Part shown: positions 52,708 to 61,112 of the stretch, piece after piece | Numbering within the stretch: position 1 is the first letter of the stretch | How the letters are laid out: each line of letters begins with the position of its first letter | From: Marinobacter zhejiangensis | GTDB taxonomy: Bacteria; Pseudomonadota; Gammaproteobacteria; Pseudomonadales; Oleiphilaceae | Direction of reading: 5' to 3' | NCBI RefSeq assembly: GCF_900114775.1 | Contig: NZ_FOUE01000001.1 | Coordinates: 744,001 to 808,000 of the forward strand | Length of the DNA stretch: 64,000 bases | Made by a program: the position numbers and the translations under genes | The notes under the pieces: model-generated | What the model was told of the DNA's origin: nothing | Databases searched by the model: none | Seen by the model: the letters and a program-made list of their open reading frames with translations, nothing else

Positions 52708-53363
52708 TGTATCGGGTCAAGGAAGCGTTTTATACCCTGCAGGGCGAAGGCGCCCAGTCTGGGCGGGCTGCGGTGTTTTGCCGTTTCAGCAAATGCAATC
52801 TTTGGAATGGCCGGGAGCAGGATCGGGCGGCCGCCGTCTGCAATTTCTGTGATACCGATTTCGTCGGCACCGATGGCCAGAATGGTGGTCGTTTTGAGAC
52901 GGCTGACGCATTGGCGAACCATATCCGTCAGCTCTGGCCAGCGGGCGAAGGGCGGCCCTACGTGGTCTGCACTGGTGGCGAACCGCTGTTGCAACTCGAT
53001 GAGGCCCTGATCGCAGCGTTTCATCAGGCCGGGTTTGAGGTTGGCGTGGAAACCAATGGCACCCTGCCGGCGCCCGCGGGTATCGATTGGCTGTGCGTCA
53101 GTCCCAAAGCGGATGCGGAGGTGGTGATCCGCGAGTGTAACGAGGTCAAGCTGGTGTACCCTCAGCCTCTGGCGCTTCCTGAGCGCTTTACCGACATCCA
53201 GGCTGAGCACTACTTCCTGTCACCCATGGCGTCCCCATCCTTACTCGAGGGTGGTCTGGACCCGGTCAAACAAAGCAATACCCGCAAGGCAACGGACTAC
53301 TGCCTGAAACACCCACGCTGGCGCCTGACCCTGCAGATGCACAAAATCGTCGGTATCGACTGA
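52707..53363 (+). CDS. queE: 7-carboxy-7-deazaguanine synthase
   Basis: A 218-residue radical SAM enzyme that contracts the ring of 6-carboxytetrahydropterin to form 7-carboxy-7-deazaguanine. The iron-sulfur motif is the unusual C-x14-C-x2-C (CNLWNGREQDRAAAVCNFC) known from Burkholderia-type QueE, instead of C-x3-C-x2-C. FYTLQGEGAQSGRAAVF and VVCTGGEPLLQ are also present. The ATG at 52707 is translationally coupled to queC, with GGAG nine bases upstream. It supplies the substrate for QueC. Confidence 0.94.
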   Translation: MYRVKEAFYTLQGEGAQSGRAAVFCRFSKCNLWNGREQDRAAAVCNFCDTDFVGTDGQNGGRFETADALANHIRQLWPAGEGRPYVVCTGGEPLLQLDEALIAAFHQAGFEVGVETNGTLPAPAGIDWLCVSPKADAEVVIRECNEVKLVYPQPLALPERFTDIQAEHYFLSPMASPSLLEGGLDPVKQSNTRKATDYCLKHPRWRLTLQMHKIVGID

Positions 53364-53370
53364 GTTGGCC

Positions 53371-54450
53371 TCAGGCCGTTGCTGGCACCATTGACTCGGC
53401 GTCCTGCCTGGCCTTCTCCGCGGCTTCCCGGTATTCGTTGCGGAACTGGCTGGGGCTGACGCCGGTCCAGCGCTTGAACGCGCGGGTAAAGTTGGCGGCG
53501 TCCGCGTAACCCAGGGAGTCGGCAATCTGACTCAGGTTCATGGTGGTGTTTTCCAGCAGTTCTCCAGCGCGTTCCAGCCGCACATCATCTACCAGGTGCT
53601 GAAAACTGCGTTCCTCTTCCTGCAATCGGCGCTTCAGGGTGCGTTCGGACACAAACAGGGTGTTGGCGACTTGGGCGAGCTTGGGGGGAAACGGGTGGCT
53701 GGTTTCAATGACCCGTCGCACCCGGCAACCAAAGCCGGCGTCCTCGGTGAGCTGTCGCAACGACTCTTCACACTGGGCGCGGGAGGACGCGGCGAGTTCC
53801 TCATCGCTGAACTGGATTGGCAAATCAAGAACGCTTGTCGGCAGGACAAAGGCATCTTCACGACTACCGTAGGTGACCGGTACCAGAATCTGTTGGCGGA
53901 AACGCTGGAAGTAGCCTGGCTCGGGCCCCATGCGGCGGATCTCCGCGCCTTTGATTGGGGTGCCCAGCAGCTGGTAGCCCATGGTCACACAGCCAAACAG
54001 CATGGCGTCCAGAATAAAGCTCTGCAGGGGGCCAAGGTCGATGTCACATACCAGGCGGAACACGGCGCGGTCGCCTTCGCGTTGCTGGTGCACGCGGATA
54101 TGGGGGGCGCGCAGGGTCAGGTAGCGGGTGACTAGCTCCAGGGCTTCGCCGAGGGTTTCGCTGCTCATGACCGCGATGCCCAGCGCGCCGTGCAATGGTA
54201 GCTTCATTTCCCTGGCCAGCATGATGCCGAGGCCGGGTTCGCCACTCTCAATGATGGCCCTGGTGACGAACTCACTGGCCTGCGATTGGCTGACGCGCAG
54301 TTCGGTGGATTTCAGTCGTGCTGGATCGAGCCCTACCCTTAACAGCAGCGCATGTTCATCAACATTCAGGTTGTGCAGCAATTCAGCCAGCAAGTGTAGA
54401 TAAATGGCTGGCAAACCGAGGTCCTGGGCCTGGGATGCGGAGGCTCGCAT
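53371..54450 (-). CDS. AraC family regulator with arabinose-binding-like N domain
   Basis: A 359-residue regulator of the same branch as the one at 17644. The N domain (residues 15-210) is PF12625-like. The C-terminal two helix-turn-helices are clear (KLAQVANTLFVSERTLKRRLQEEERSFQHLVDDVRLERA and NLSQIADSLGYADAANFTRAFKRWTGVSPSQFRNEYR). It lies 150 bases downstream of an alpha/beta hydrolase on the same strand, a common pairing in lipid or alkane degradation. TTGAT and ATCAA arms at 54502-54520 may be its own operator. Confidence 0.87.
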   Translation of the reverse strand: MRASASQAQDLGLPAIYLHLLAELLHNLNVDEHALLLRVGLDPARLKSTELRVSQSQASEFVTRAIIESGEPGLGIMLAREMKLPLHGALGIAVMSSETLGEALELVTRYLTLRAPHIRVHQQREGDRAVFRLVCDIDLGPLQSFILDAMLFGCVTMGYQLLGTPIKGAEIRRMGPEPGYFQRFRQQILVPVTYGSREDAFVLPTSVLDLPIQFSDEELAASSRAQCEESLRQLTEDAGFGCRVRRVIETSHPFPPKLAQVANTLFVSERTLKRRLQEEERSFQHLVDDVRLERAGELLENTTMNLSQIADSLGYADAANFTRAFKRWTGVSPSQFRNEYREAAEKARQDAESMVPATA

Positions 54451-54561
54451 GTCTGTTTCCTCGTTTGGTCTGTTCTTATTGTTTCGTTACTTTAGGGACG
54501 ATTGATTATGACTTGATCAATTGTCCGGCCCCATGACTTCGCTGACGGGGGCTAGGGATAT

Positions 54562-54588
54562 GCAGGCCAATTGGCGTTGATGGCCTGC
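54562..54588. terminator. Hairpin after the alpha/beta hydrolase gene
   Basis: GCAGGCCA (54562-54569) and TGGCCTGC (54581-54588) pair perfectly over an 11-base loop, 12 bases after the end of the minus-strand hydrolase gene. On that strand no T run follows. Confidence 0.45.
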
Positions 54589-54600
54589 TTGAATATTCCT

Positions 54601-55488
54601 TTATGTGTGCTGTGCACGGACAAAACGAATCAGTGCTGATGCGGAGCGCCTGGGGGTTTCCAGCATCGGCAGGTGCCCGACACCCCGGAACAGATGAATG
54701 TCTGCGTCAGGCCGGGCACGGTGGAAGTAGTCAACGCACCGGGTGGGGGTAATGACGTCGCGGTCGCCCCACTGAACCTGGAGCGGGGTTGTCTGGCGAT
54801 CCAGATAGCGGGCAGGAGCCAGACCGTCGGCGACCATATCGGCAAAAATGTGACGGTGGGCCTGTTCGCGCCGGACCAGGCCGGGACCGAGAAGGCCGGT
54901 GATGGCAAGGGCGCCGGGATTCGTGCGGCCATTGCCCACTGAGGTGAACATCCGGTGAACTTCTGCCAGGGAGGTCGGCACCAGAACGCTATCCCGGTCT
55001 GAGGTAAAAGGCGCTTCGACATCCACATCGGCATGCTCAGGAATACCGGCGCTATTGAGCAGGGTCAGTGACCGGGCTGCCGGCTCCAATCGGTCTGCAA
55101 GGATCGAGGCAATTGCTCCGCCCATGGAGCTACCAACCAGGTGAACGTTGTCGAGGTGCAGGCCGCTGAGCCAGTTTCGCAGGCGGGATGCCTGGGTCTC
55201 ATAGCGGTAGCTGGCGTTGCCATGGTACTGGCTTTCGCCGAAACCGGGGAGATCCGGTACCAGCAGATGCCAGTCACGGGGCAGCAAGGGAAGCCATAGC
55301 CCCCAGTTCTCTTTCATGGACGCAAAACCATGCAGTAACACCACCGTAGGGCGCCCAGCTCCGGGCTTGCCCCGCTCCAGCCATACCAATCGGTGGTTAT
55401 CGACCGTGGTCTCGCGGCGTCGGGCCTGCTGCAGCCAACGATGGCCAATGCGGGCCATGGGCCACAGGTCTGGGGTAGGTACTTGCAT
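54601..55488 (-). CDS. Alpha/beta hydrolase
   Basis: A 295-residue alpha/beta hydrolase with an intact triad: nucleophile serine in VGSSMGGAI, aspartate in WGDRDVITP and histidine in GVGHLPMLE. VVLLHGFASMKENWGLWLPLL and LLVPDLPGFGES are typical of lipases, esterases and haloalkane-type hydrolases. The N-terminal 30 residues are basic and amphipathic and might contact membranes. The AraC gene downstream may regulate it. Confidence 0.85.
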   Translation of the reverse strand: MQVPTPDLWPMARIGHRWLQQARRRETTVDNHRLVWLERGKPGAGRPTVVLLHGFASMKENWGLWLPLLPRDWHLLVPDLPGFGESQYHGNASYRYETQASRLRNWLSGLHLDNVHLVGSSMGGAIASILADRLEPAARSLTLLNSAGIPEHADVDVEAPFTSDRDSVLVPTSLAEVHRMFTSVGNGRTNPGALAITGLLGPGLVRREQAHRHIFADMVADGLAPARYLDRQTTPLQVQWGDRDVITPTRCVDYFHRARPDADIHLFRGVGHLPMLETPRRSASALIRFVRAQHT

Positions 55489-55598
55489 GATACAGCCTCA
55501 TCAATCATTCACCCCTTCAGTGTACCGCCCTGTCGCCGTCAGGCGTTGGCTTCCCCGCCCTGGCCCATGCGGCGGCGGGGGTAACAGCAGGCACCTGT

Positions 55599-57338
55599 TC
55601 AGAGCTGAAAGTCGGTGATCAGCGGGTCATGGTCTGAGCTGCGCCAAGGTACGGAGACAGTAGTTGCAGCGTTGCTATGGGCGTCCTTGTAACTCAGGGC
55701 GCGAGGTTCATCGGCGTTGATGGCCCAGACATGGGCGGCAACCACCGAGGGCGTCAGCAGACCGTTGGCTAGGCTGTAATCAAGGGTGCCCTGGCGGCCC
55801 TGATAGCGGTAGGTGGAGGCGGACTGGAGCGACCCTGAATGCTGGTTGAGCAGGTCAACAAAACCGGCGGCCCGGAGGTTCTCAAGAGGCCATTCGCGGG
55901 CATAGCTGTTCAGGTCTCCGGTAATCAAGGTACCGGCCAGCCTCTCTGGAACCGCGTTGTTCAGCCAGCTGACCAGGGCTTCGGCCTGCCTTCGGCGCCG
56001 GTGGGCGAAACAGCCCTGACCATCGTCCTGATCCCGGTCAGCGCCCTGAGCATGTTGGCAGCGTTTGGACTTGAAGTGGACAACGGCTATCCGCACCGAC
56101 TGTCCGCTGGCGCGCGCCTGGAATTGCTGCATCAAGGGCCGCCGGCCTAACCCTGACCACTGTTGTGGAGAGGGCCGCAATGCGGGACCAACCGTTTGAA
56201 CCCGGCTTGACCGGTACAGCAAGCCAACGCTGATGGCGTCATTGGAATCCTGGTCCGCTGGAACAACGTAACGCCAGTCGCCGCCAAGGGCCTGAGCCAG
56301 GGCGGCGATGGCGCTGCTGGCCCCGTAGCCATCGTTCTCAAGTTCGCTGGCGGCCAGCACGTCGGCCTGGCTCTGATGGATGGTCGCGGCCAGTCGTTGG
56401 GTCTGGCGCCGCCACTGATCCGGGTTGCGGGCACCCCGACTGGTTCTGTAGTCGCCTTGGTCTCCGTTGAAGTAGTTGGCGAGGTTCAGGGTCAGCAGTC
56501 GCAGGTTGGTGGTCGTTGCCCTTTCCGGTGGCGCGGGCCGTGGGTTACTCGCTTCGAAGCTGGGCGTCGTCAGTGGCTGTAGACGCCACTGCTGGTAACG
56601 GTAGTCAAGGATACCGTCGAGCTGGGTGACGCGGGACCCGGCCCGAAGGCTGTTATCCATGCTCAGGCCGCCTTCAGGATAGGGCGTCGGCGTGGGCCCC
56701 CGCTGGTGACTGCCGTCATCGAGAATCAGCCGCTGCTGTTCCTGGCGTCGTGCCAGGGCTTGGGCGTCCGGCCCGGGCGGCAGGATCTGGGTTGGCGTGG
56801 GCTGCTGCCCTGGTGCCAGGGTGACCGATCCGTAGTCGGCGAGGTGGTCGAGGCTGATGACCTCCAAAGGGTGGTTGAGGGTGATGCGCATACCCTCCAG
56901 CGCCTCCCGCTGGTCGTCGGACAGCGGGAGCTGAACGGTCACCGGTGGCGGCAGCTGGCCCGGGCCACAGACTGAAACCTGTTCAACCTGGGTCAGTTCG
57001 GTCAGACCATAATATTCTGCGACCGTACCAGTAACCTGAACCCGTTGACCAGGTTGGCCTGCCGTCCGCCGGGTGTAGACAAACAGTGCCCGGGAGCCAG
57101 GATGCTGGTCGGACTGGTGTCCAGGCTGCTGCAGGAAAAAGCCGCCAAGGCCCCCTGGCCCGCGGCCGTCATAGGTGATGACACCGTTCACCGTGACTCG
57201 TTCGCCGATCTGGGGCGAGGATCGGCCCGACCCCTGAATGGCTGAAATAGTCTGGGCCTGCCCATCGCAGGCGTGGGTTGGCAGGGTAAAGGCAAGCGCA
57301 AGAAGGGCACAGGCCCAGCTGTTGGCGAACGGAGTCAT
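55599..57338 (-). CDS. ExeM/NucH-type extracellular endonuclease
   Basis: A 579-residue secreted nuclease. After a signal peptide (ACALLALAFTLPTHA) come an OB-like domain (SAIQGSGRSSPQIGERVTVNGVITY...GGFFLQQPG) and an endonuclease/exonuclease/phosphatase domain: LRLLTLNLANYFNGDQ, ASELENDGYG, VVHFKSKRC, LITGDLNSYAREWPLE, and a final RSSDHDPLITDF (catalytic His). ExeM-type enzymes degrade extracellular DNA in biofilms or release phosphate. There is no LTD or GlyGly-CTERM tail. I start at ATG 57338. Confidence 0.9.
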   Translation of the reverse strand: MTPFANSWACALLALAFTLPTHACDGQAQTISAIQGSGRSSPQIGERVTVNGVITYDGRGPGGLGGFFLQQPGHQSDQHPGSRALFVYTRRTAGQPGQRVQVTGTVAEYYGLTELTQVEQVSVCGPGQLPPPVTVQLPLSDDQREALEGMRITLNHPLEVISLDHLADYGSVTLAPGQQPTPTQILPPGPDAQALARRQEQQRLILDDGSHQRGPTPTPYPEGGLSMDNSLRAGSRVTQLDGILDYRYQQWRLQPLTTPSFEASNPRPAPPERATTTNLRLLTLNLANYFNGDQGDYRTSRGARNPDQWRRQTQRLAATIHQSQADVLAASELENDGYGASSAIAALAQALGGDWRYVVPADQDSNDAISVGLLYRSSRVQTVGPALRPSPQQWSGLGRRPLMQQFQARASGQSVRIAVVHFKSKRCQHAQGADRDQDDGQGCFAHRRRRQAEALVSWLNNAVPERLAGTLITGDLNSYAREWPLENLRAAGFVDLLNQHSGSLQSASTYRYQGRQGTLDYSLANGLLTPSVVAAHVWAINADEPRALSYKDAHSNAATTVSVPWRSSDHDPLITDFQL

Positions 57339-57393
57339 GGTGTTACAGTCTTTCTTTGCTGAACAAGTGAACCCGGAAGGAGCATAGTAACCG

Positions 57394-57792
57394 ATGGGCA
57401 ACGGATTATGGGTTGTGTTGGTGGTGGTAGTTATCGCGGTCGGCCTGATCTGGTATCAGAAAACCCGCACTGACCGTACGTTGCAGGCCCTCACCGAAAG
57501 CGGCTTTGAAGTCTCCCGGCAGTGGCGTTCAAACGTCCTGGTGGTAGCGGATGATGGCAAGGGCCAGCTAGCAATCGTCTGGCCTCAGCGCTATACCACG
57601 GTTGACGCCACAGCCTTGGTCGGCGTGGAGGTGACTGAACAGGAATTGGAGGCCAATCGCCACCGCTACACGGTGGTTCTGACGTTCGATCACCCCGATG
57701 TCCAGCGTATCGGGCTGGCGCTGAATCAGCGGGGCGATCGAGCCCGTGCCTGGGCCCAGGAGATTGAGCAATGGCGCGCCCGCTACCGCTGA
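57394..57792 (+). CDS. Uncharacterised single-TM protein
   Basis: A 132-residue protein with an N-terminal membrane anchor (GLWVVLVVVVIAVGLIWYQ) and a soluble alpha/beta domain facing the cytoplasm (QALTESGFEVSRQWRSNVLVVADDGKGQLAIVWPQRYTTVDATALVGVEVTEQEL). I recognise no family. AAGGAG lies 11 bases before the ATG. It is divergent from the nuclease gene and converges with the WYL regulator gene 16 bases away. Confidence 0.6.
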   Translation: MGNGLWVVLVVVVIAVGLIWYQKTRTDRTLQALTESGFEVSRQWRSNVLVVADDGKGQLAIVWPQRYTTVDATALVGVEVTEQELEANRHRYTVVLTFDHPDVQRIGLALNQRGDRARAWAQEIEQWRARYR

Positions 57793-57808
57793 CGTTTGCC
57801 AAGCGCCT

Positions 57809-58708
57809 TCAGTAGCAAGCCTCGGGAGTTGAGTGATAGGCCTTGTCGGTAACCTGTGGTGCGGTGATTTCGGTGGCCACTTCCAGTGGGTGTAACAGGG
57901 GGTTGCTGGATGCGCTTTCCGGGCCGAGGCCCATCTGCCGCAGCAAGTGGGGAACCAGTGCGGCACGAACGTCCAGTCTGAGCTGATCTGTCGGCATCCC
58001 GTAATCGTGCGCAATCAGTGCGCGCTGGTGGCTGTCCAGCCGTTGGTTAGGCTGCAGCACGAGCGTGACCCGCCGATTCCATTGCTCATCGCGCTGTTGG
58101 GTGTGTTCGCTGCGTTCGGCCAACAAGGCCATGGGGGCGCGGAAGCGGGTGACCAGGAAATCCCGGTAGTCCTGGCGGTTGTGACACCAGCCACGAACAT
58201 GCCAGCCCCGGTCACTGCAGACCAGTGTGTGGGGCTCCAGAATACCGTGTTCCGGGTTGGGTGTGTCCAGGGACATATAGACGGCACTGAGCTGGCGCCC
58301 CTGACGAATGGCGGCGATCAGCGGGCGCACCAGTTCCGGCCGGGCCAGGGGTTGCGGCTGCCGGAGCAGGTGGCTGTTGGGGAGGCCGATGTCGAGGCTT
58401 TCGAAGGTTTGACTCAGGTTCTGGTGACGGCTGACCAGATCAAGGTATTCACTGGCCAGGCCCTGTGTGACCACCGGTTTGAATCCGTCTGCCGGGATAT
58501 AACCCTTGAGGTGGCGGTCATAGACCAGGTTGTTGGGCGCAAGCTCTCGCAGATAGGTGTTGATGTCCTTGGAGGCCTGCTGGCGCCCGATGCCGAAACT
58601 GTGGCAGATATGATTGGTGGTCAGCCGACCTTCCCAAAGCGCAATGATTTCAATCAGGCGGTAGCGTAGCAGCAAGTCCCAGCGAATGGGCCACTCCGTT
58701 TTTTTCAT
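57809..58708 (-). CDS. WYL-domain regulator, CapW/BrxR-like
   Basis: A 299-residue transcription regulator. The N-terminal winged helix reads RWDLLLRYRLIEIIALWEGRLTTNHICHSFGIGRQQASKDINTYL, close in pattern to the BrxR/CapW family that controls BREX, CBASS and other phage-defence islands. The WYL core follows (AVYMSLDTPNPEHGILEPHTLVCSDRGWHVRGWCHNRQDYRDFLVTRF), then the WCX dimer domain. Unlike those systems, no defence effector adjoins it. It has a tandem repeat over its ribosome site. The likeness is by eye; a generic WYL regulator is the alternative. Confidence 0.78.
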   Translation of the reverse strand: MKKTEWPIRWDLLLRYRLIEIIALWEGRLTTNHICHSFGIGRQQASKDINTYLRELAPNNLVYDRHLKGYIPADGFKPVVTQGLASEYLDLVSRHQNLSQTFESLDIGLPNSHLLRQPQPLARPELVRPLIAAIRQGRQLSAVYMSLDTPNPEHGILEPHTLVCSDRGWHVRGWCHNRQDYRDFLVTRFRAPMALLAERSEHTQQRDEQWNRRVTLVLQPNQRLDSHQRALIAHDYGMPTDQLRLDVRAALVPHLLRQMGLGPESASSNPLLHPLEVATEITAPQVTDKAYHSTPEACY

Positions 58709-58709
58709 G

Positions 58710-58737
58710 TTGCTTTGCTCTTCTTGCTCTGCTCTTC
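58710..58737 (-). repeat. Tandem 14-bp repeat covering the WYL ribosome binding site
   Basis: Read on the minus strand, two adjacent 14-base copies of GAAGAGCARAGCAA (one difference) run directly into a C and the ATG of the WYL gene. The ribosome binding site is part of the repeat. This could be an operator for self-repression, or an unstable repeat that changes translation. Confidence 0.6.
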
Positions 58738-59040
58738 GTTTAAGCGGTACCGGAGTGGGTAAGCCCCGGGTTTTCGGCCATGGTAGCAGCTTTGCCTGAG
58801 CGTCGTGTGTTACGTCACCTTAATGTAAAACAATGTCAATTGACCCGTGGTCCATGGCCTGAGAGCACGCTACAACCTGTCGTCTTTCGGTATCCACGGA
58901 TAGGGAATACACCTTCTGATTCTAGGTTCAAATCAGTCAGTAGCTTATTATTAGCTGTTACGAGCCTCTGAGTGGCCATCGCTTATTTGAGGTCCACTGA
59001 ATGGGAACCGATGGTTCCTGGTGTTATGGAGTACGAGATA
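58738..59040. other. Intergenic region between the WYL and MarR genes
   Basis: About 300 bases between divergent genes. The central part (58900-58965) is AT-rich, with TAGCTTATTATTAGC near 58941, the likely promoter region of the MarR-MFS operon. TGTCAATTGACC near 58832-58843 contains a TTGAC-type palindrome, GTCAATTGAC, that might be an operator. No gene is seen. Confidence 0.4.
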
Positions 59041-59466
59041 ATGAGAGACCAGTTTCCTTTTGCCGTAGCGCGTGTTACCCGGCGGTGGCGTAAGCTGCTG
59101 GATGAGCGCCTGAAGGATCTCGGTGTCACCCAGGCCCGCTGGACCACCATGGTATATCTGCAGAAAGGCGGTGAGGGACTTACCCAACGGGAGCTTGCCA
59201 GCCTGATGGCGATTGAGAACCCGACGCTGGTTCGCTTGCTGGACAGTCTGGAAGAGCAGAGTTTGATTGAGCGTCGCCCGTGTCAGAACGACCGCCGGGC
59301 CAGACGGTTGTTCCTGACCGAGAACGGTGAGCGTTTTATGGATGACCTGAACGCCCGTGCGGTGGAATTGCGGGATGAAATGCTGGAAGGCGTCACCGAC
59401 GAGGAGGTCGCCTGCGCCCTCAAGGTGTTCCAGAAGATCATGGTCAATGGTGATAGCCAGAAGTAA
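59041..59466 (+). CDS. MarR/SlyA family transcriptional regulator
   Basis: A 141-residue winged-helix regulator: LDERLKDLGVTQARWTTMVYLQKGGEGLTQRELASLMAIENPTLVRLLDSLEEQSLIERRPCQNDRRARRLFLTENG is a full MarR/SlyA DNA-binding core. I start at ATG 59041, nine bases after GGAG. Upstream in-frame starts (59026, 58972) are possible. The MFS efflux gene begins 33 bases downstream, the classical repressor-pump arrangement, so it probably represses the pump in response to a toxic compound. Confidence 0.87.
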   Translation: MRDQFPFAVARVTRRWRKLLDERLKDLGVTQARWTTMVYLQKGGEGLTQRELASLMAIENPTLVRLLDSLEEQSLIERRPCQNDRRARRLFLTENGERFMDDLNARAVELRDEMLEGVTDEEVACALKVFQKIMVNGDSQK

Positions 59467-59499
59467 GTTACTGCTATCGGGGAACGCCAAGGAACGACA

Positions 59500-60891
59500 T
59501 TGACTCGAAATACCGTCGGGGACTTGAGGGAAAGGTATGGTGACCGCTGGCGCTGGCTGGCAGTCACTACCGTCATGCTCGGGACCATGGCGACGGTATT
59601 GAGTGCCACCGTCATCAACGTGGCACTGCCTGACATCATGGCCGAGTTCGGTATTCGCCAGGGCACGGCTCACTGGCTGGCCACCGGTTACATTGCGGCC
59701 ATGACCACCACCATGCTGGCGTCGACCTGGTTGCTGGATCATCTCGGTGTTCGCAAGGCGCTGGGATGCGCCATGCTGGTATTCTCGGTGATTTCGGTTC
59801 TGGGCGGCTTCAGCAGTTCACCTGAAATGCTGATTGCGGCGCGGATTGCCCAAGGGGCCATCGCCGGGCTGATGCAGCCCATGGCGATGTACCTGATCTT
59901 CCGGATTTTCCCCCGCGAACGTCGGGGGCAGGCCATGGGGATCTATGGCATGGGGGTCATCCTGGCGCCTGCGCTGGGGCCGGTCCTGGGTGGCTTCCTG
60001 GTTGATCATTTCGACTGGCGTTACGTCATGTATGCGCCGGCCCCGGTCACCCTGATTGGGGTCTTCATGGCCTGGAAGTTCCTGCCAGTCCCGGTATCGC
60101 GGCCATCTCCCTACCCCTTCGACTTGCCCGGCCTGGTGTCCCTTGGCGCCGCTCTGGCGCTGAGCCTGGACGCCCTCAACCGACTGCAGTCCGTTGCCGG
60201 GGAATGGGCCATGGTTGCGGCCGAAATGCTGGGTGCAGTGGTGATTGTCGTATTGTTCGTTCGTCGCCAGCGTCGCCTCCCAAACCCCCTGCTCCGGCTG
60301 CGGCTGATGCGGCGATCTTCATTCCTGTACGCAAATCTGGGAGCCCTGGCCCTGGGATTGGCGTTGTTCGGCTCCACCTATCTGATTCCCTTGTTTGTCC
60401 AGGCGGCGCTTCATTACTCGGCGTCCGAGGCTGGCCTGCTGATGTTGCCGGCGGGCATTGCCCTGGGGATCACCTTCCCGATTGCCGGGCGCCTGGCGGA
60501 TCGCTACAGCGCCCGTTCACTGACACTCTACGGTATCGTCGCCTTTGCATTGTCGGCCATGCTGTTTGCTGTGTCTGATCTGACCCTGGGCTTTATTTGG
60601 CTGGCCACCTGGGCGGTCATTGGGCGGATTGGTCTCGGTTTCATGCTACCGGCACTTTCCACCGCGGCTCTTAACCCGCTGGAAGTCGAAGAACTGAGCG
60701 CCGGATCGGGCATCATCAATTTTTCTCGCCAGTTGGGTGGTGCGTTTGGCATCAACCTGGTGGCCCTGACCCTGGAGTTTGGGGAGCACGCCGGTGATGT
60801 ACCGACCCTGTCGGCTTTCCACCATGCCTGGTGGTTGGTCGCTGCGCTGGTGTTGGTTGCGACGGTGCCGATATTACGTATGCGGGAATGA
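59500..60891 (+). CDS. MFS efflux pump of the DHA2 (EmrB-like) family
   Basis: A 463-residue drug:proton antiporter. Motif A/C-like sequences are present: WLATGYIAAMTTTMLASTWLLDHLGVRKAL, ARIAQGAIAGLMQPMAM and ILAPALGPVLGGFLVDHFDWRYVMY (motif C, antiporter-specific). About 14 hydrophobic segments are visible. No EmrA or outer-membrane partner lies beside it. The start is TTG 59500, with AAGGA six bases upstream. It is in an operon with the MarR gene. Substrates are unknown. Confidence 0.88.
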   Translation: MTRNTVGDLRERYGDRWRWLAVTTVMLGTMATVLSATVINVALPDIMAEFGIRQGTAHWLATGYIAAMTTTMLASTWLLDHLGVRKALGCAMLVFSVISVLGGFSSSPEMLIAARIAQGAIAGLMQPMAMYLIFRIFPRERRGQAMGIYGMGVILAPALGPVLGGFLVDHFDWRYVMYAPAPVTLIGVFMAWKFLPVPVSRPSPYPFDLPGLVSLGAALALSLDALNRLQSVAGEWAMVAAEMLGAVVIVVLFVRRQRRLPNPLLRLRLMRRSSFLYANLGALALGLALFGSTYLIPLFVQAALHYSASEAGLLMLPAGIALGITFPIAGRLADRYSARSLTLYGIVAFALSAMLFAVSDLTLGFIWLATWAVIGRIGLGFMLPALSTAALNPLEVEELSAGSGIINFSRQLGGAFGINLVALTLEFGEHAGDVPTLSAFHHAWWLVAALVLVATVPILRMRE

Positions 60892-60920
60892 TTGAGGATG
60901 GCCCAGGCTCTGGGTATAAT
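60892..60920 (+). promoter_or_regulatory. Sigma-70 promoter of the manganese riboswitch transcript
   Basis: TTGAGG (60892-60897), a 17-base spacer and a perfect TATAAT (60915-60920) begin one base after the MFS stop codon. Transcription should start near 60927, at the beginning of the riboswitch. Confidence 0.8.
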
Positions 60921-60926
60921 GGCGCC

Positions 60927-61112
60927 ACTCTCGGGGGAGTAGCCTTCACCAGGTTCACTGGTGAGTGGTGGTCAACACACTTGGAGCTCATCTCCATGGC
61001 CATCACGTCCCACCGTCATTGACGGGGATTGGCAAGACCTGGGACAGTACCATCTCCCGTGGGCGGAGGATGGCACTGTCTCATGTCAAAAATCCGCCCT
61101 GGAGATCGTTTA
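60927..61112 (+). ncRNA. yybP-ykoY manganese riboswitch and expression platform
   Basis: The leader of the manganese exporter gene carries the aptamer signature GGGGAGTAGCC (60935-60944), a strong second hairpin (TCACCAG and CTGGTGA arms), GTCAACACAC and GGCAAGACC (61031-61039). These match the conserved loops of the yybP-ykoY class, which senses Mn2+. After the aptamer, GACAGT (61043-61048) pairs with ACTGTC (61075-61080) in a long hairpin that would compete with the P1 stem, and GGGCGGA (61061-61067) can pair with TCCGCCC (61093-61099) beside the ribosome site GGAG. There is no T run, so control is probably at translation. Confidence 0.88.
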
